A stretch of DNA of 64,000 nt from Qipengyuania proteolytica (lineage in GTDB: Bacteria > Pseudomonadota > Alphaproteobacteria > Sphingomonadales > Sphingomonadaceae): positions 558,001 through 622,000 of the forward strand of contig NZ_JAIGNN010000001.1 in the NCBI RefSeq assembly GCF_019711565.1, given 5' to 3'. Below are positions 49,665 to 56,716 of the stretch, piece by piece; the stretch's first letter is position 1; each line of letters opens with the position of its first letter. The notes beneath the pieces were generated by a model, which was given only the letters and a program-made list of their open reading frames with translations, was not told the DNA's origin and did not search any database. A program made the position numbers and the translations under genes.

Positions 49665-49856
49665 ATGCAGAAGAAGGCCTTTGCCCTCCGTCTCGATCCG
49701 GCGGTCCATGCCGCGATCGAGCGGCTGGCGGCGGCCGAATTGCGCAGCGCCAATGCGCAGATCGAGATGCTGCTGCGCGAGGCGCTGGCGAAGCGCGGCG
49801 TGGACGTCCCGAAGAGCAAGCCACCGAGGCGCGGCAGGCCGGCGAAGGAGGATTGA
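49665..49856 (+). CDS. Arc-type ribbon-helix-helix DNA-binding protein
   Basis: The 63-residue protein is of the Arc/MetJ fold: beta-strand KKAFALRLD (residues 3-11), helix 1 (PAVHAAIERLAAAELR), helix 2 (NAQIEMLLREALAKRG), then a basic tail (KSKPPRRGRPAKED). It should bind DNA as a dimer by its beta-ribbon. It lies 25 bases after the SPFH gene and one base before the next start codon, in one operon. The 30-bp palindrome before the operon is the obvious candidate target. Confidence 0.82.
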   Translation: MQKKAFALRLDPAVHAAIERLAAAELRSANAQIEMLLREALAKRGVDVPKSKPPRRGRPAKED

Positions 49857-49857
49857 G

Positions 49858-50127
49858 ATGACCGAGAAACACGACAAGGCCTGGTTCGCGCAGAAAACCC
49901 ACGGCTATGGCGCCGGCCTGCCGATCGCGTGGCAAGGGTGGGCTATACTGGCGGCCTATGTCGGCATCGTGCTGCTGTCGGGTCTGCTCATCGAATGGGA
50001 CCGTGAGGTGGGGCTGCCGGCCGCGATCGCCATCATGCTGCTGTCCACCGTGCTGTTCACTGTCGTTTGCGCCGCCAAGACACGTGGCGGCTGGCGCTGG
50101 CGGTGGGGCGGGGACAAAGAGCGCTGA
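49858..50127 (+). CDS. Small two-helix membrane protein of the SPFH-RHH operon
   Basis: The 89-residue protein has two transmembrane helices (about residues 25-46, WAILAAYVGIVLLSGLLIEW, and 52-74, GLPAAIAIMLLSTVLFTVV) and a Trp/Arg-rich end (RGGWRWRWGGDKER). The N-terminus is polar (KAWFAQKTHGYGAGLPIAW). It starts with a strong Shine-Dalgarno (AAGGAGGA), one base beyond the RHH stop, so the two are coupled. It may interact with the SPFH protein; I do not recognise a named family. Confidence 0.7.
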   Translation: MTEKHDKAWFAQKTHGYGAGLPIAWQGWAILAAYVGIVLLSGLLIEWDREVGLPAAIAIMLLSTVLFTVVCAAKTRGGWRWRWGGDKER

Positions 50128-50176
50128 CGGCGAATCTCTTGTCGGGCCGTTAACCAATCCGCGCTATGGCGTCCCG

Positions 50177-51175
50177 ATGGACATGCCCATCGCCTCGCCC
50201 ATCATTTCGCATAGCGATCGCACGCCGCGCTGGCTGGTGGCCGGGGTCGCAGGCTTCGCCCTTGCCATCATCCCGCTCGCTGCCGTCATGGCGCAAGAGC
50301 CGGCCGAAGCGCCGTTCACTGTCGCGGAAACGGGCCAGGCCTTCGGTTCGCTGCAACAGGCGGTCGACGCGGTCGGCGACGGCGAGGGCACCATCGTGGT
50401 CGCGCCGGGCAACTGGCGTGAATGCGCGGTCCAGAGCGCGGGGATCATCACCTACCGTGGCGCCGTTCCCGGGGAATCGCTACTCGGCGGCACCGCCTGC
50501 GAAGGCAAGGCGCTGCTCGTGTTGCGCGGTCGCGGTGCGCGGGTCGAAGGCCTTGTGCTGGCCGACGTGTCGGTGGGGGACGGCAACGGCGCGGGCATCC
50601 GGCTCGAGCAGGGGCCGCTCTCCGTCTCGCAGACCTGGTTCCGCGACAGCCAGCAAGGCATCCTCACGGTCAACGGGGTCGAGAGCGAAATGGTGATCGA
50701 CAAGTCGACCTTCACCAGGCTCGGCACCTGCGAGCATTCGGCCGGCTGCGCCCATTCGATCTATGCCGGCGACTATGGCAGCGTCACCGTAACACGCTCG
50801 CGTTTCGAACAGGGGCGCGGCGGGCACTATTACAAGTCGCGCGCGGGCCGGAACGTCGTCGTCGACAACAGCTTCGACGATGCGCACGGACGCGGCACCA
50901 ATTACATGATCGACCTGCCCAACGGCGGCGGCGGCGAGATCCGCAACAACTGGTTCGTGCAGGGCGAGGACAAGGAAAACTGGTCCGCCTTCATCGCCAT
51001 CGGGGCGGAAAGCCCGCAATACAGCGCCGACGGGCTGGTTATCGAAGGCAATGACGCGCGTCTCGCGCCGGGCCTCAGCCGCAATCCCGCCTTCGTGGCG
51101 GACTGGACCGGCGACGCGATCGCAATCGGCGAGAACGCGCTGGGCGTGGGCCTCAAGCGGTACGAACGACGCTGA
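50177..51175 (+). CDS. Right-handed beta-helix protein of unknown function
   Basis: The 332-residue protein has an N-terminal hydrophobic segment (residues about 17-36, LVAGVAGFALAIIPLAAVM), either signal peptide or anchor, and a parallel beta-helix type body. Repeating short strands such as GTIVVAPGNWRECAV, RVEGLVLADVSV, GIRLEQGPLSVSQ, SVTVTRSRFEQG and NVVVDNSFDDA fit that fold. The family includes pectate-lyase-like and surface proteins; no catalytic motif is clear. The start is ATG 50177 or 50183. No operon partner is apparent. Confidence 0.7.
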   Translation: MDMPIASPIISHSDRTPRWLVAGVAGFALAIIPLAAVMAQEPAEAPFTVAETGQAFGSLQQAVDAVGDGEGTIVVAPGNWRECAVQSAGIITYRGAVPGESLLGGTACEGKALLVLRGRGARVEGLVLADVSVGDGNGAGIRLEQGPLSVSQTWFRDSQQGILTVNGVESEMVIDKSTFTRLGTCEHSAGCAHSIYAGDYGSVTVTRSRFEQGRGGHYYKSRAGRNVVVDNSFDDAHGRGTNYMIDLPNGGGGEIRNNWFVQGEDKENWSAFIAIGAESPQYSADGLVIEGNDARLAPGLSRNPAFVADWTGDAIAIGENALGVGLKRYERR

Positions 51176-51226
51176 TGCGAAACCTCTGCCTGCCCGCTTC
51201 GTTGGGCAGGTGAAGGAGCTTTCACG

Positions 51227-51490
51227 ATGGCCGGTGGCTGGGCGCGCGATGGCGCGGTGCAGGACCAGATCGACGATACCGTCAGCGACGCGGTGAGCGC
51301 CGCCCGCGCACGCATGCCGCAGGGCGAGAGCGCGGAGTATTGCGACGAGTGCGGCGAGCCGATCCCCGAGAAGCGGCGCGCGGCCCTGCCCGGGGTGCGC
51401 ACCTGCGTGGAATGCCAATCGGCGCGCGACAGCGCGGTGCGGCAGAGCGGCATCAACCGGCGCGGCAGCAAGGATAGCCAGTTGCGCTGA
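51227..51490 (+). CDS. DksA/TraR-type zinc-finger protein
   Basis: The 87-residue protein has a four-Cys zinc finger of the DksA/TraR type at Cys39, Cys42, Cys60 and Cys63 (YCDECGEPIP and RTCVECQ). The N-terminal part is helical (IDDTVSDAVSAARARM). It lacks the long coiled coil of full DksA, so it is the short TraR/YbiI style. Such proteins may bind RNA polymerase, but this is not established for this form. It stands alone, 28 bases before psd. Confidence 0.85.
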   Translation: MAGGWARDGAVQDQIDDTVSDAVSAARARMPQGESAEYCDECGEPIPEKRRAALPGVRTCVECQSARDSAVRQSGINRRGSKDSQLR

Positions 51491-51518
51491 CCGGTCGCAG
51501 CCGCCAAAGCCTTCGCCC

Positions 51519-52379
51519 ATGGCTTCACCCTTCATCCTGCTCCAACATGTCCTGCCGCACCACGCGGTCTCGCGGCTGGCGGGCAAATTCGCGTCGAGCG
51601 AGACACCGTGGCTCAAGGACCGGCTGATCCGGCGCTTCATCGATGCCTATGACATCGACATGTCGCAGGCGGCGCGCAGCGCGGAGCAATTCACAAGCTT
51701 CAACGACTTCTTCACCCGCGAACTGAAGCCCGGCGCGCGTCCACTGGCCGATGCGGGCGAGTACATCCTCTCGCCTGCCGACGGCGCCATCAGCCAGATC
51801 GGCTGGATCGAGCAAGGCCGCATCTTCCAGGCCAAGGGGCGCGCCTTCACCGCGCAACAACTGCTTGGCGGCGATGCGGACGCTGCGGCGCGATTCGAGG
51901 GCGGCACCTTCGCGACCATTTACCTCAGCCCGCGCGACTATCACCGCGTGCATATGCCTGCCGCAGGAGAATTGCGCTCGACCACCTATGTGCCGGGCGA
52001 ACTGTTCAGCGTGAACCAGGTGACGGCGGAGAATGTCGACGGCCTGTTCGCGCGTAACGAACGCCTCGCCTGCCTGTTCGACGGGCCCGACGGGACATTC
52101 GCCAGCGTCATGGTCGGGGCGATGATCGTGGCCGGCATCCAGACCGTGTGGTCGGACAAGGTCGAAGCACACGCGCCCAAGCTGGTGTGCGAGGACTTTC
52201 CGGCGGGTGCGCACACTTTCGCTGCCGGTGACGAGATGGGCCGCTTCTTCCTCGGCTCGACCGTCGTCATGCTGTTCGAACCGGACAGGGTCGAGTGGCT
52301 CGACGGGCTTGCTGCCGGAGACACCGTGCGGATGGGCCAGGCCCTGGGGCGCAGGCTGGGCTCCAATCCCCGCGCCTGA
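51519..52379 (+). CDS. psd: Phosphatidylserine decarboxylase
   Basis: Psd makes phosphatidylethanolamine from phosphatidylserine at the inner membrane. The 286-residue proenzyme cleaves itself within LGST (in FFLGSTVVMLFE), forming the pyruvoyl group. The catalytic Asp is in SPADGAIS and the His in YHRVHMPAAGELR. The length fits the large Psd type with an N-terminal membrane-associated part. No pssA gene is adjacent. Confidence 0.94.
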   Translation: MASPFILLQHVLPHHAVSRLAGKFASSETPWLKDRLIRRFIDAYDIDMSQAARSAEQFTSFNDFFTRELKPGARPLADAGEYILSPADGAISQIGWIEQGRIFQAKGRAFTAQQLLGGDADAAARFEGGTFATIYLSPRDYHRVHMPAAGELRSTTYVPGELFSVNQVTAENVDGLFARNERLACLFDGPDGTFASVMVGAMIVAGIQTVWSDKVEAHAPKLVCEDFPAGAHTFAAGDEMGRFFLGSTVVMLFEPDRVEWLDGLAAGDTVRMGQALGRRLGSNPRA

Positions 52380-52391
52380 CGCGCAACCGCT

Positions 52392-53453
52392 TCAGGGCAG
52401 CAGGTGTCCCGCCCGGTCGCGCTTGGTGGCGAGGTAGCGGGCATTGTGCGGATTGTCGGGCAGGCTGTGCGGGACACGTTCGGTGACTGCCACACCTTCC
52501 GCCTCGAGCGCGGCGACCTTGGCCGGATTGTTGGTCATCAGCCGGATGGCGCCCACGCCGAGCAGGTCGAGCATCCGCGCGGCGGTGGGGAAATCGCGCG
52601 CTTCGTCGGGCAGGCCGAGCCGGGTGTTGGCGTCGACCGTGTCGAAACCCTGGTCCTGCAACCGGTAGGCGCGCAGCTTGTTGACGAGGCCGATCCCGCG
52701 CCCTTCCTGCCGCATGTAGAGCAGCACGCCCCAGCCGCCCTTGTCGGCCTCCTCCGCCATGGCGTGCAGCGCCGCGTCGAGCTGCGGCCCGCAATCGCAT
52801 TTGAGGCTGCCGAGGATATCGCCGGTGAGGCATTCGGAATGCAGGCGGACGAGCGGCGGCGTGTCGCTGTCCTGCCGCCCGATGACCAGCGCGACATGTT
52901 CGCGCGTATCATCGGGGCTGCGGAAGGCGACGATGCGTGCGCCTTCGGCTGCAGCGACGGGCAGCTTCGCGCGGGTGGCTATCTGGAGCCGCGAGGCGTC
53001 CGCAAAGGCAGCCACATCGCCCGCCTCGAGCGCGACGGGCTCGCCCGCACCATGCGGGTCGACGATGAAGGCGGGTAGCACGCCGGCCATGCGCGCCAGT
53101 TCGAGCGCGGCCCTGGCCTGCTCCTCCCAGTCGCAATGGAGCGCCTTGAACGGGCCCTTGAGCGGCGCGGCGAGGTCCAGCGCGGGATCGGCAATGGCCA
53201 GCGCATGCGGCAGGTCGAACGGCTCGGCGGCGCGCATCAGGACCGGCTGGCGCGGCCTGGCCGCCTCGAGCTGGTTTGCGAGCTTGAGCGTCGCGGCGCG
53301 GCTGGCGGAGAGCAGCATCGCCTCGCCCGTGATGTCGCCGAATGCGGTCTCGACCGGCTGAAGCAGCGGCGCGCCCGCGATAGCCAGCGGCCAGCCGTGG
53401 CGCAGCGCATCCACCGCCTGCGCCGCGCGGCGGGAGGCCGAGGCTTCGCTCAG
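52392..53453 (-). CDS. ribA: GTP cyclohydrolase II with N-terminal extension, probable CTG start
   Basis: RibA opens the riboflavin pathway by hydrolysing GTP. The C-terminal 200 residues form the GCHII core: zinc ligands in HSECLTGDILGSLKCDCGPQL, then YMRQEGRGIGL and RLMTNNPAK. About 150 residues precede it, without DHBP-synthase motifs, a form I associate with this group. No ATG is available. CTG 53453 has GGAG six bases upstream and overlaps the xth stop by four bases (CTGA), giving 353 residues (SEASASRRAAQAVDALRHG). GTG 53414 lacks a Shine-Dalgarno and starts inside the conserved AAQAVDALRHGWPL. Confidence 0.85.
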   Translation of the reverse strand: MSEASASRRAAQAVDALRHGWPLAIAGAPLLQPVETAFGDITGEAMLLSASRAATLKLANQLEAARPRQPVLMRAAEPFDLPHALAIADPALDLAAPLKGPFKALHCDWEEQARAALELARMAGVLPAFIVDPHGAGEPVALEAGDVAAFADASRLQIATRAKLPVAAAEGARIVAFRSPDDTREHVALVIGRQDSDTPPLVRLHSECLTGDILGSLKCDCGPQLDAALHAMAEEADKGGWGVLLYMRQEGRGIGLVNKLRAYRLQDQGFDTVDANTRLGLPDEARDFPTAARMLDLLGVGAIRLMTNNPAKVAALEAEGVAVTERVPHSLPDNPHNARYLATKRDRAGHLLP

Positions 53454-54241
53454 AGCGTGAACTCCGTCACCAGCGGCACGTGGTCGGAGGGCTTGTCCCA
53501 GTCGCGCGCATCCTCGTGGACGGCGTGGGCGGTGGCCTGTTTTGCGAGGTCGGGGCTGGCCCACATATGGTCCAGCCGGCGCCCGCGATCGTTCGCCTTC
53601 CAGTCCTTCGCACGATAGCTCCACCAGCTGTAATAGCGCTCCGGCGCCTTGATATGCTCGCGCCCGATATCGGCCCAGCCGTGCGCGTCCATGAAGCGTT
53701 GCAGGCTCTCGACCTCGACCGGCGTGTGGCTGACGACCTTCAGCAGCTGCTTGTGGTTCCACACGTCGCTTTCGAGCGGCGCGATGTTGAAATCGCCCAC
53801 GATCAGCGTCGGCCGGTCGACAGTGTCGGCCCAGCGCGTCATCCGCTCGAGGAAGTCGAGCTTCTGGCCGAACTTCACATTGATCTCGCGGTCCGGCTCG
53901 TCGCCTCCGGCAGGGACATAGACGTTTTCGACGATCATGCCCTGGTGATCGGTCAGCTCGACGCCGACGTGGCGCGCCTCGCCATTGTCCTGCCAGTCAT
54001 GCCGCGAGAACTCGCGCAGCGGCGTTTTCGCGACCGTCGCCACGCCGTGATAGCCTTTCTGCCCGTGCACCGCGAAGTGCTCGTAACCGAGCGCGCGGAA
54101 GGCCTCGAACGGGAACTGCTGCTCCTGGCACTTGATCTCCTGCAGGCACAGTACGTCGGGCGCCTGTTCCTTCAGAAAGCGTTCCACGATCGGCATCCGC
54201 AGGCGGACCGAATTGATGTTCCAGGTAGCGATAGAGACCAT
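53450..54241 (-). CDS. xth: Exodeoxyribonuclease III / AP endonuclease
   Basis: Xth cuts DNA at abasic sites and has 3'-5' exonuclease activity in base-excision repair. The 263-residue protein has the family motifs: TWNINSVRLRM at the N-terminus, LCLQEIKCQ with the metal-binding Glu, VYVPAGGDE, VGDFNIAPLE with catalytic Asp and Asn, and the final SDHVPLVTEF with His. ATG 54241 (MVSIATWNINSV) is the standard start. A palindromic repeat element ends 49 bases upstream of it. Its stop overlaps the ribA start. Confidence 0.95.
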   Translation of the reverse strand: MVSIATWNINSVRLRMPIVERFLKEQAPDVLCLQEIKCQEQQFPFEAFRALGYEHFAVHGQKGYHGVATVAKTPLREFSRHDWQDNGEARHVGVELTDHQGMIVENVYVPAGGDEPDREINVKFGQKLDFLERMTRWADTVDRPTLIVGDFNIAPLESDVWNHKQLLKVVSHTPVEVESLQRFMDAHGWADIGREHIKAPERYYSWWSYRAKDWKANDRGRRLDHMWASPDLAKQATAHAVHEDARDWDKPSDHVPLVTEFTL

Positions 54242-54290
54242 GGAAGGGGCTTTAGGTGCGTTGTCCGGCAGCAGCAAGCTGCTGCCTCGC

Positions 54291-54373
54291 GCTGTTCCAT
54301 CCCACGCCCCCTCCCGGCCACCCACGGCACGGTATTCTATGGGTGGCCGGGAGGGGGCGTGGGATGGAACAGC
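54291..54373. repeat. 83-bp palindromic element, copy 2
   Basis: A perfect 34-bp inverted repeat: left arm 54291-54324 (starting GCTGTTCCATCCC), right arm 54340-54373 (ending GGGATGGAACAGC). The 15-base centre is CGGCACGGTATTCTA, the exact reverse complement of the copy 1 centre (44949-44963), so the two are in opposite orientation. It lies 49 bases before the xth start. No target-site duplication is apparent by eye. Confidence 0.92.
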
Positions 54374-54420
54374 AAGGTCAGGACGAAGGTCCTGACCGCG
54401 CCCACAAGATACCCCACAAC

Positions 54421-54457
54421 AAAAAACCCTCGCGCCGGGGGCATTGGCACGAGGGTT
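54421..54457 (-). terminator. Terminator on the minus strand, downstream of lolA
   Basis: AACCCTCGTGCC pairs with GGCGCGAGGGTT (minus strand, 54457 to 54425; one mismatch or wobble), followed by TTTTTT. It is about 175 bases past the lolA stop, so it may end lolA or a separate small transcript. Confidence 0.8.
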
Positions 54458-54632
54458 CCTTGTGAGCGTTCGTCACGCTTGGAACGAGGCGAACCAGGAT
54501 GAGGGGGTCAACAGGGGGGAAACCCGCCTCTCGTCGTCTCGCAAGAAGGAAATTACGCCCGTTGCGCTTGCTCTGCAATGAACAACCGACCGCAAAATGT
54601 CGGAATTATACAACCGACCGGGGACGAGCCGT

Positions 54633-55295
54633 TCACCCCGGGCGACGGGACGAACGACGGGGGTCGCGGAAGGTGAATGCGCTGTCCGCGACCGACACCC
54701 CGTAACGCTGGTTGCGCAGGCGCACGGTGGTGCGGTGATTCTGCGCATCGAGTGCCACCCAGTGGGTCAGCCTGAGCCCGCCGGGGGCACTTGCGTCACG
54801 CGCGAAGATCAAAGTGATCGCGCCGAATTCCGGCCGCTTGGGGTCGCGCACGGCGATGCTAACCACGTCATCGTGGTTCGACGGCAACAGCTTGCCATAG
54901 GCCTTCACGTCCCGACTGGGATCGAGCAGCGCGCCGAGCGGCGAGTTCTTGATCGGCCAGCGCTGGACCTGGTTCACCTCGTAATCGACCATGTACATCG
55001 ACTTGCCGTTCGAGACCACGAGCAGGGGCACGCCCTTTTCGTATTCGAAGCGGATCTTGCCGGGGCGCTTCAGCGTCATGACGCCGCCGACCGACTGGCC
55101 GCTGCGGTCGGTCTGGACGAAGTCCGCCTTCATGGTCGAGATGCCGCGCAGCGCGGCGACCGCCTTGTCGAGATCGCCGGCGGCGGCCTCGACAGGGGCG
55201 GGCGCGAGGATGGCGGACGCAGGAAGCGCCGCGGCCAGCCCTAAAGCCAGCGCGGCGCGAATCGGTTTAGCGGTTTTGAAGGACAAGATGTTCAT
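54633..55295 (-). CDS. lolA: Outer-membrane lipoprotein carrier LolA
   Basis: LolA is the periplasmic chaperone that takes lipoproteins from LolCDE to the outer membrane. The 220-residue precursor has a signal peptide (residues about 1-39, ending VEAAA). The mature part has MKADFVQTDRSGQSVGGVMTLKRPGKIRFEYE, an LolA signature split here only by listing, then VSNGKSMYMVDYEVNQV. ATG 55295 gives the normal start; an upstream open frame passes through the rpmG region in another frame and is not coding. It serves the many lipoproteins seen in this window. Confidence 0.9.
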   Translation of the reverse strand: MNILSFKTAKPIRAALALGLAAALPASAILAPAPVEAAAGDLDKAVAALRGISTMKADFVQTDRSGQSVGGVMTLKRPGKIRFEYEKGVPLLVVSNGKSMYMVDYEVNQVQRWPIKNSPLGALLDPSRDVKAYGKLLPSNHDDVVSIAVRDPKRPEFGAITLIFARDASAPGGLRLTHWVALDAQNHRTTVRLRNQRYGVSVADSAFTFRDPRRSSRRPG

Positions 55296-55363
55296 GCTCC
55301 GTGATCTAGCGTTGGAGCATTGAACCGTCACTGAATTGGGGAAGTTCCCCGCATTCAGGAAGA

Positions 55364-55531
55364 TTACTTGATCTTCGCTTCCTTGAACTCGACGTGCTTG
55401 CGCGCGATCGGGTCGTACTTGCGGAAGGTGAACTTCTCGGTGTGGTTCCGGGGGTTCTTCTTCGTCACGTAGTAGAAGCCCGTGTCGGCGGTCGAGACGA
55501 GCTTGATCTTGACGGTTGCGGGCTTCGCCAT
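55364..55531 (-). CDS. rpmG: 50S ribosomal protein L33
   Basis: This 55-residue gene is too short for many ORF cut-offs. The protein begins [20 protein letters not shown] and continues with [14 protein letters not shown] and [20 protein letters not shown], the standard bacterial L33 sequence. It has no Cys pairs, so it is the zinc-independent form. ATG 55531 follows AGGAACACGCC. It lies 68 bases upstream of lolA on the same strand. Confidence 0.95.
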   Translation of the reverse strand: MAKPATVKIKLVSTADTGFYYVTKKNPRNHTEKFTFRKYDPIARKHVEFKEAKIK

Positions 55532-55571
55532 GGCGTGTTCCTAAAGATCCTGTGAGGCCGGTTTGCGGCCG

Positions 55572-55602
55572 AAAAAATAAGGGCGGCGCGTCGAGCACCG
55601 CC
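55572..55602 (-). terminator. Rho-independent terminator after arfB
   Basis: On the minus strand GGCGGTGC pairs with GCGCCGCC (one wobble) around TCGAC, followed by CTTATTTTTT. It lies 47 bases past the arfB stop and ends the pabBC-rluA-arfB operon before rpmG. Confidence 0.8.
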
Positions 55603-55649
55603 GTCCGGCGCGCCCATTGGGTGATTCACGGGGAAAAGTCAAGCGCGAG

Positions 55650-56054
55650 CTAGAGCTTCACCGGCCCCCGGTTGGCCTTGACCTCGCCGCGGGCCTTCTT
55701 GGCCTTGATGCGCTTCACCTTGCCCACGCGGTTGACGCGGCTCTTGGCGCGCTTCTTCGGCGGGGTGAGCGCTTCGGAGAGCAGCGCCAGCAGCCGCTCG
55801 CGCGCCGCTTCGCGATTCTGCTCCTGCGTGCGGTATTCGTTGGCGGTGAGCACGATCTCGCCGCCCTTGGTCAGCTTGCTGCCGGCGATCTCCTTGAGCC
55901 GCTCGAAGGCTTCTGGCGGCATGCCGAGCTGGAATACGTCGACCCGCAATTGCACGGCTGTGGCCACCTTGTTGACGTTCTGGCCGCCGGGTCCGGAGGA
56001 GGCGATGAACTTCTCCTCGGCGATATCGAGCGCCTTGTCGGCGATGCGGCCCAC
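55650..56054 (-). CDS. arfB: Peptidyl-tRNA hydrolase ArfB (YaeJ)
   Basis: ArfB rescues ribosomes stalled without a stop codon by hydrolysing peptidyl-tRNA. The 134-residue protein has the catalytic GGQ in SSGPGGQNVNKV and a long basic C-terminal tail (RVNRVGKVKRIKAKKARG) that enters the empty mRNA channel. This tail and the short length separate it from release factors 1 and 2. It starts with GTG at 56054, sharing one base with the stop of the upstream rluA-type gene. Confidence 0.92.
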   Translation of the reverse strand: MGRIADKALDIAEEKFIASSGPGGQNVNKVATAVQLRVDVFQLGMPPEAFERLKEIAGSKLTKGGEIVLTANEYRTQEQNREAARERLLALLSEALTPPKKRAKSRVNRVGKVKRIKAKKARGEVKANRGPVKL

Positions 56055-56716
56055 TATTCCGGGCCGTCGCCGAAGCCGAGCGCGGCGAAATCGCGCGGCA
56101 GCGGCGCGCTGGCTTCGACCGGCGGCTTGCCGTCGCGCGGGACGCTGAGCGCCGCGGCGTGCAGCATCGTGCGCTGCGCACCCTTCCCGTCGCCATAGAC
56201 GGGATCGCCGAGCAGCGGGATGCCGAGCCCGGTCAGCGCATGCACGCGGATCTGGTGGGTGCGCCCGGTCTCGGGGCGGAATTCCACGAGCGCGCGGCCG
56301 TCCCGCTCGTCCAGCACTGTCCAGTGCGTGACCGAAGGCTTGCCCTTCTTCGCCGCAATCATCCGCCAGCCCTTCTCGGCGCTGCTGATCTTGGCGAGCG
56401 AGAGTTCGATCGTGCCTTCGCTGCTGTCCGGCACGCCGGCGAGGATGCCGAGATAACGCTTGCCGACCAGCCGGTCCTCGAAGGCCTTGGCGAAGCGCTT
56501 CAGCGCTTTGGGATTGCGCGCCAGCAGCAGGCAGCCGCTGGTATCGGTATCGATCCGGTGCACCGGCACGGGATCGCGCTGGAAGCCGAGGCGGAGCTGT
56601 TCGAAACGGTCCTCGAGGCTCTGGCCGCCCCGCCGCGGCCGTTCGATCGGCAGGCCGCCGGGCTTGTCGATGATCAGCGCCTCGCCGTCTTCGAAGAGGA
56701 TGGGAATGTCTGTCAT
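56054..56716 (-). CDS. RluA-family pseudouridine synthase
   Basis: The 220-residue protein has the catalytic motif HRIDTDTSGCLL with the active-site Asp, the N-terminal IIDKPGGLPIERP and the later GRTHQIRVHAL. It converts a uridine in rRNA or tRNA to pseudouridine. Without an S4 domain it is like the RluA (23S 746 and tRNA 32) subgroup, but the target is not certain. It overlaps pabBC by four bases and arfB by one base. Confidence 0.88.
   Translation of the reverse strand: MTDIPILFEDGEALIIDKPGGLPIERPRRGGQSLEDRFEQLRLGFQRDPVPVHRIDTDTSGCLLLARNPKALKRFAKAFEDRLVGKRYLGILAGVPDSSEGTIELSLAKISSAEKGWRMIAAKKGKPSVTHWTVLDERDGRALVEFRPETGRTHQIRVHALTGLGIPLLGDPVYGDGKGAQRTMLHAAALSVPRDGKPPVEASAPLPRDFAALGFGDGPE

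Larger units (their letters stand above)
54242..54632. other. 391-bp gene-free stretch between xth and lolA
   Basis: No protein-coding gene is supported here. From left to right it holds about 49 bases of xth leader, palindromic element copy 2 (54291-54373), a minus-strand terminator (54421-54457), and about 175 bases up to the lolA stop codon. That last part contains TTGACC on the minus strand (about 54510) as a possible -35 box, so a short transcript ending at the terminator is conceivable. Confidence 0.6.

Noticed and set aside
54378-54578. 66-codon minus-strand open frame in the xth-lolA spacer
   Set aside because: It runs through a terminator hairpin and has no conserved-looking sequence or Shine-Dalgarno.
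54633-55598. Longer open frame joining lolA with the rpmG region
   Set aside because: The upstream part is rpmG read in the wrong frame; lolA has its own start with signal peptide at 55295.
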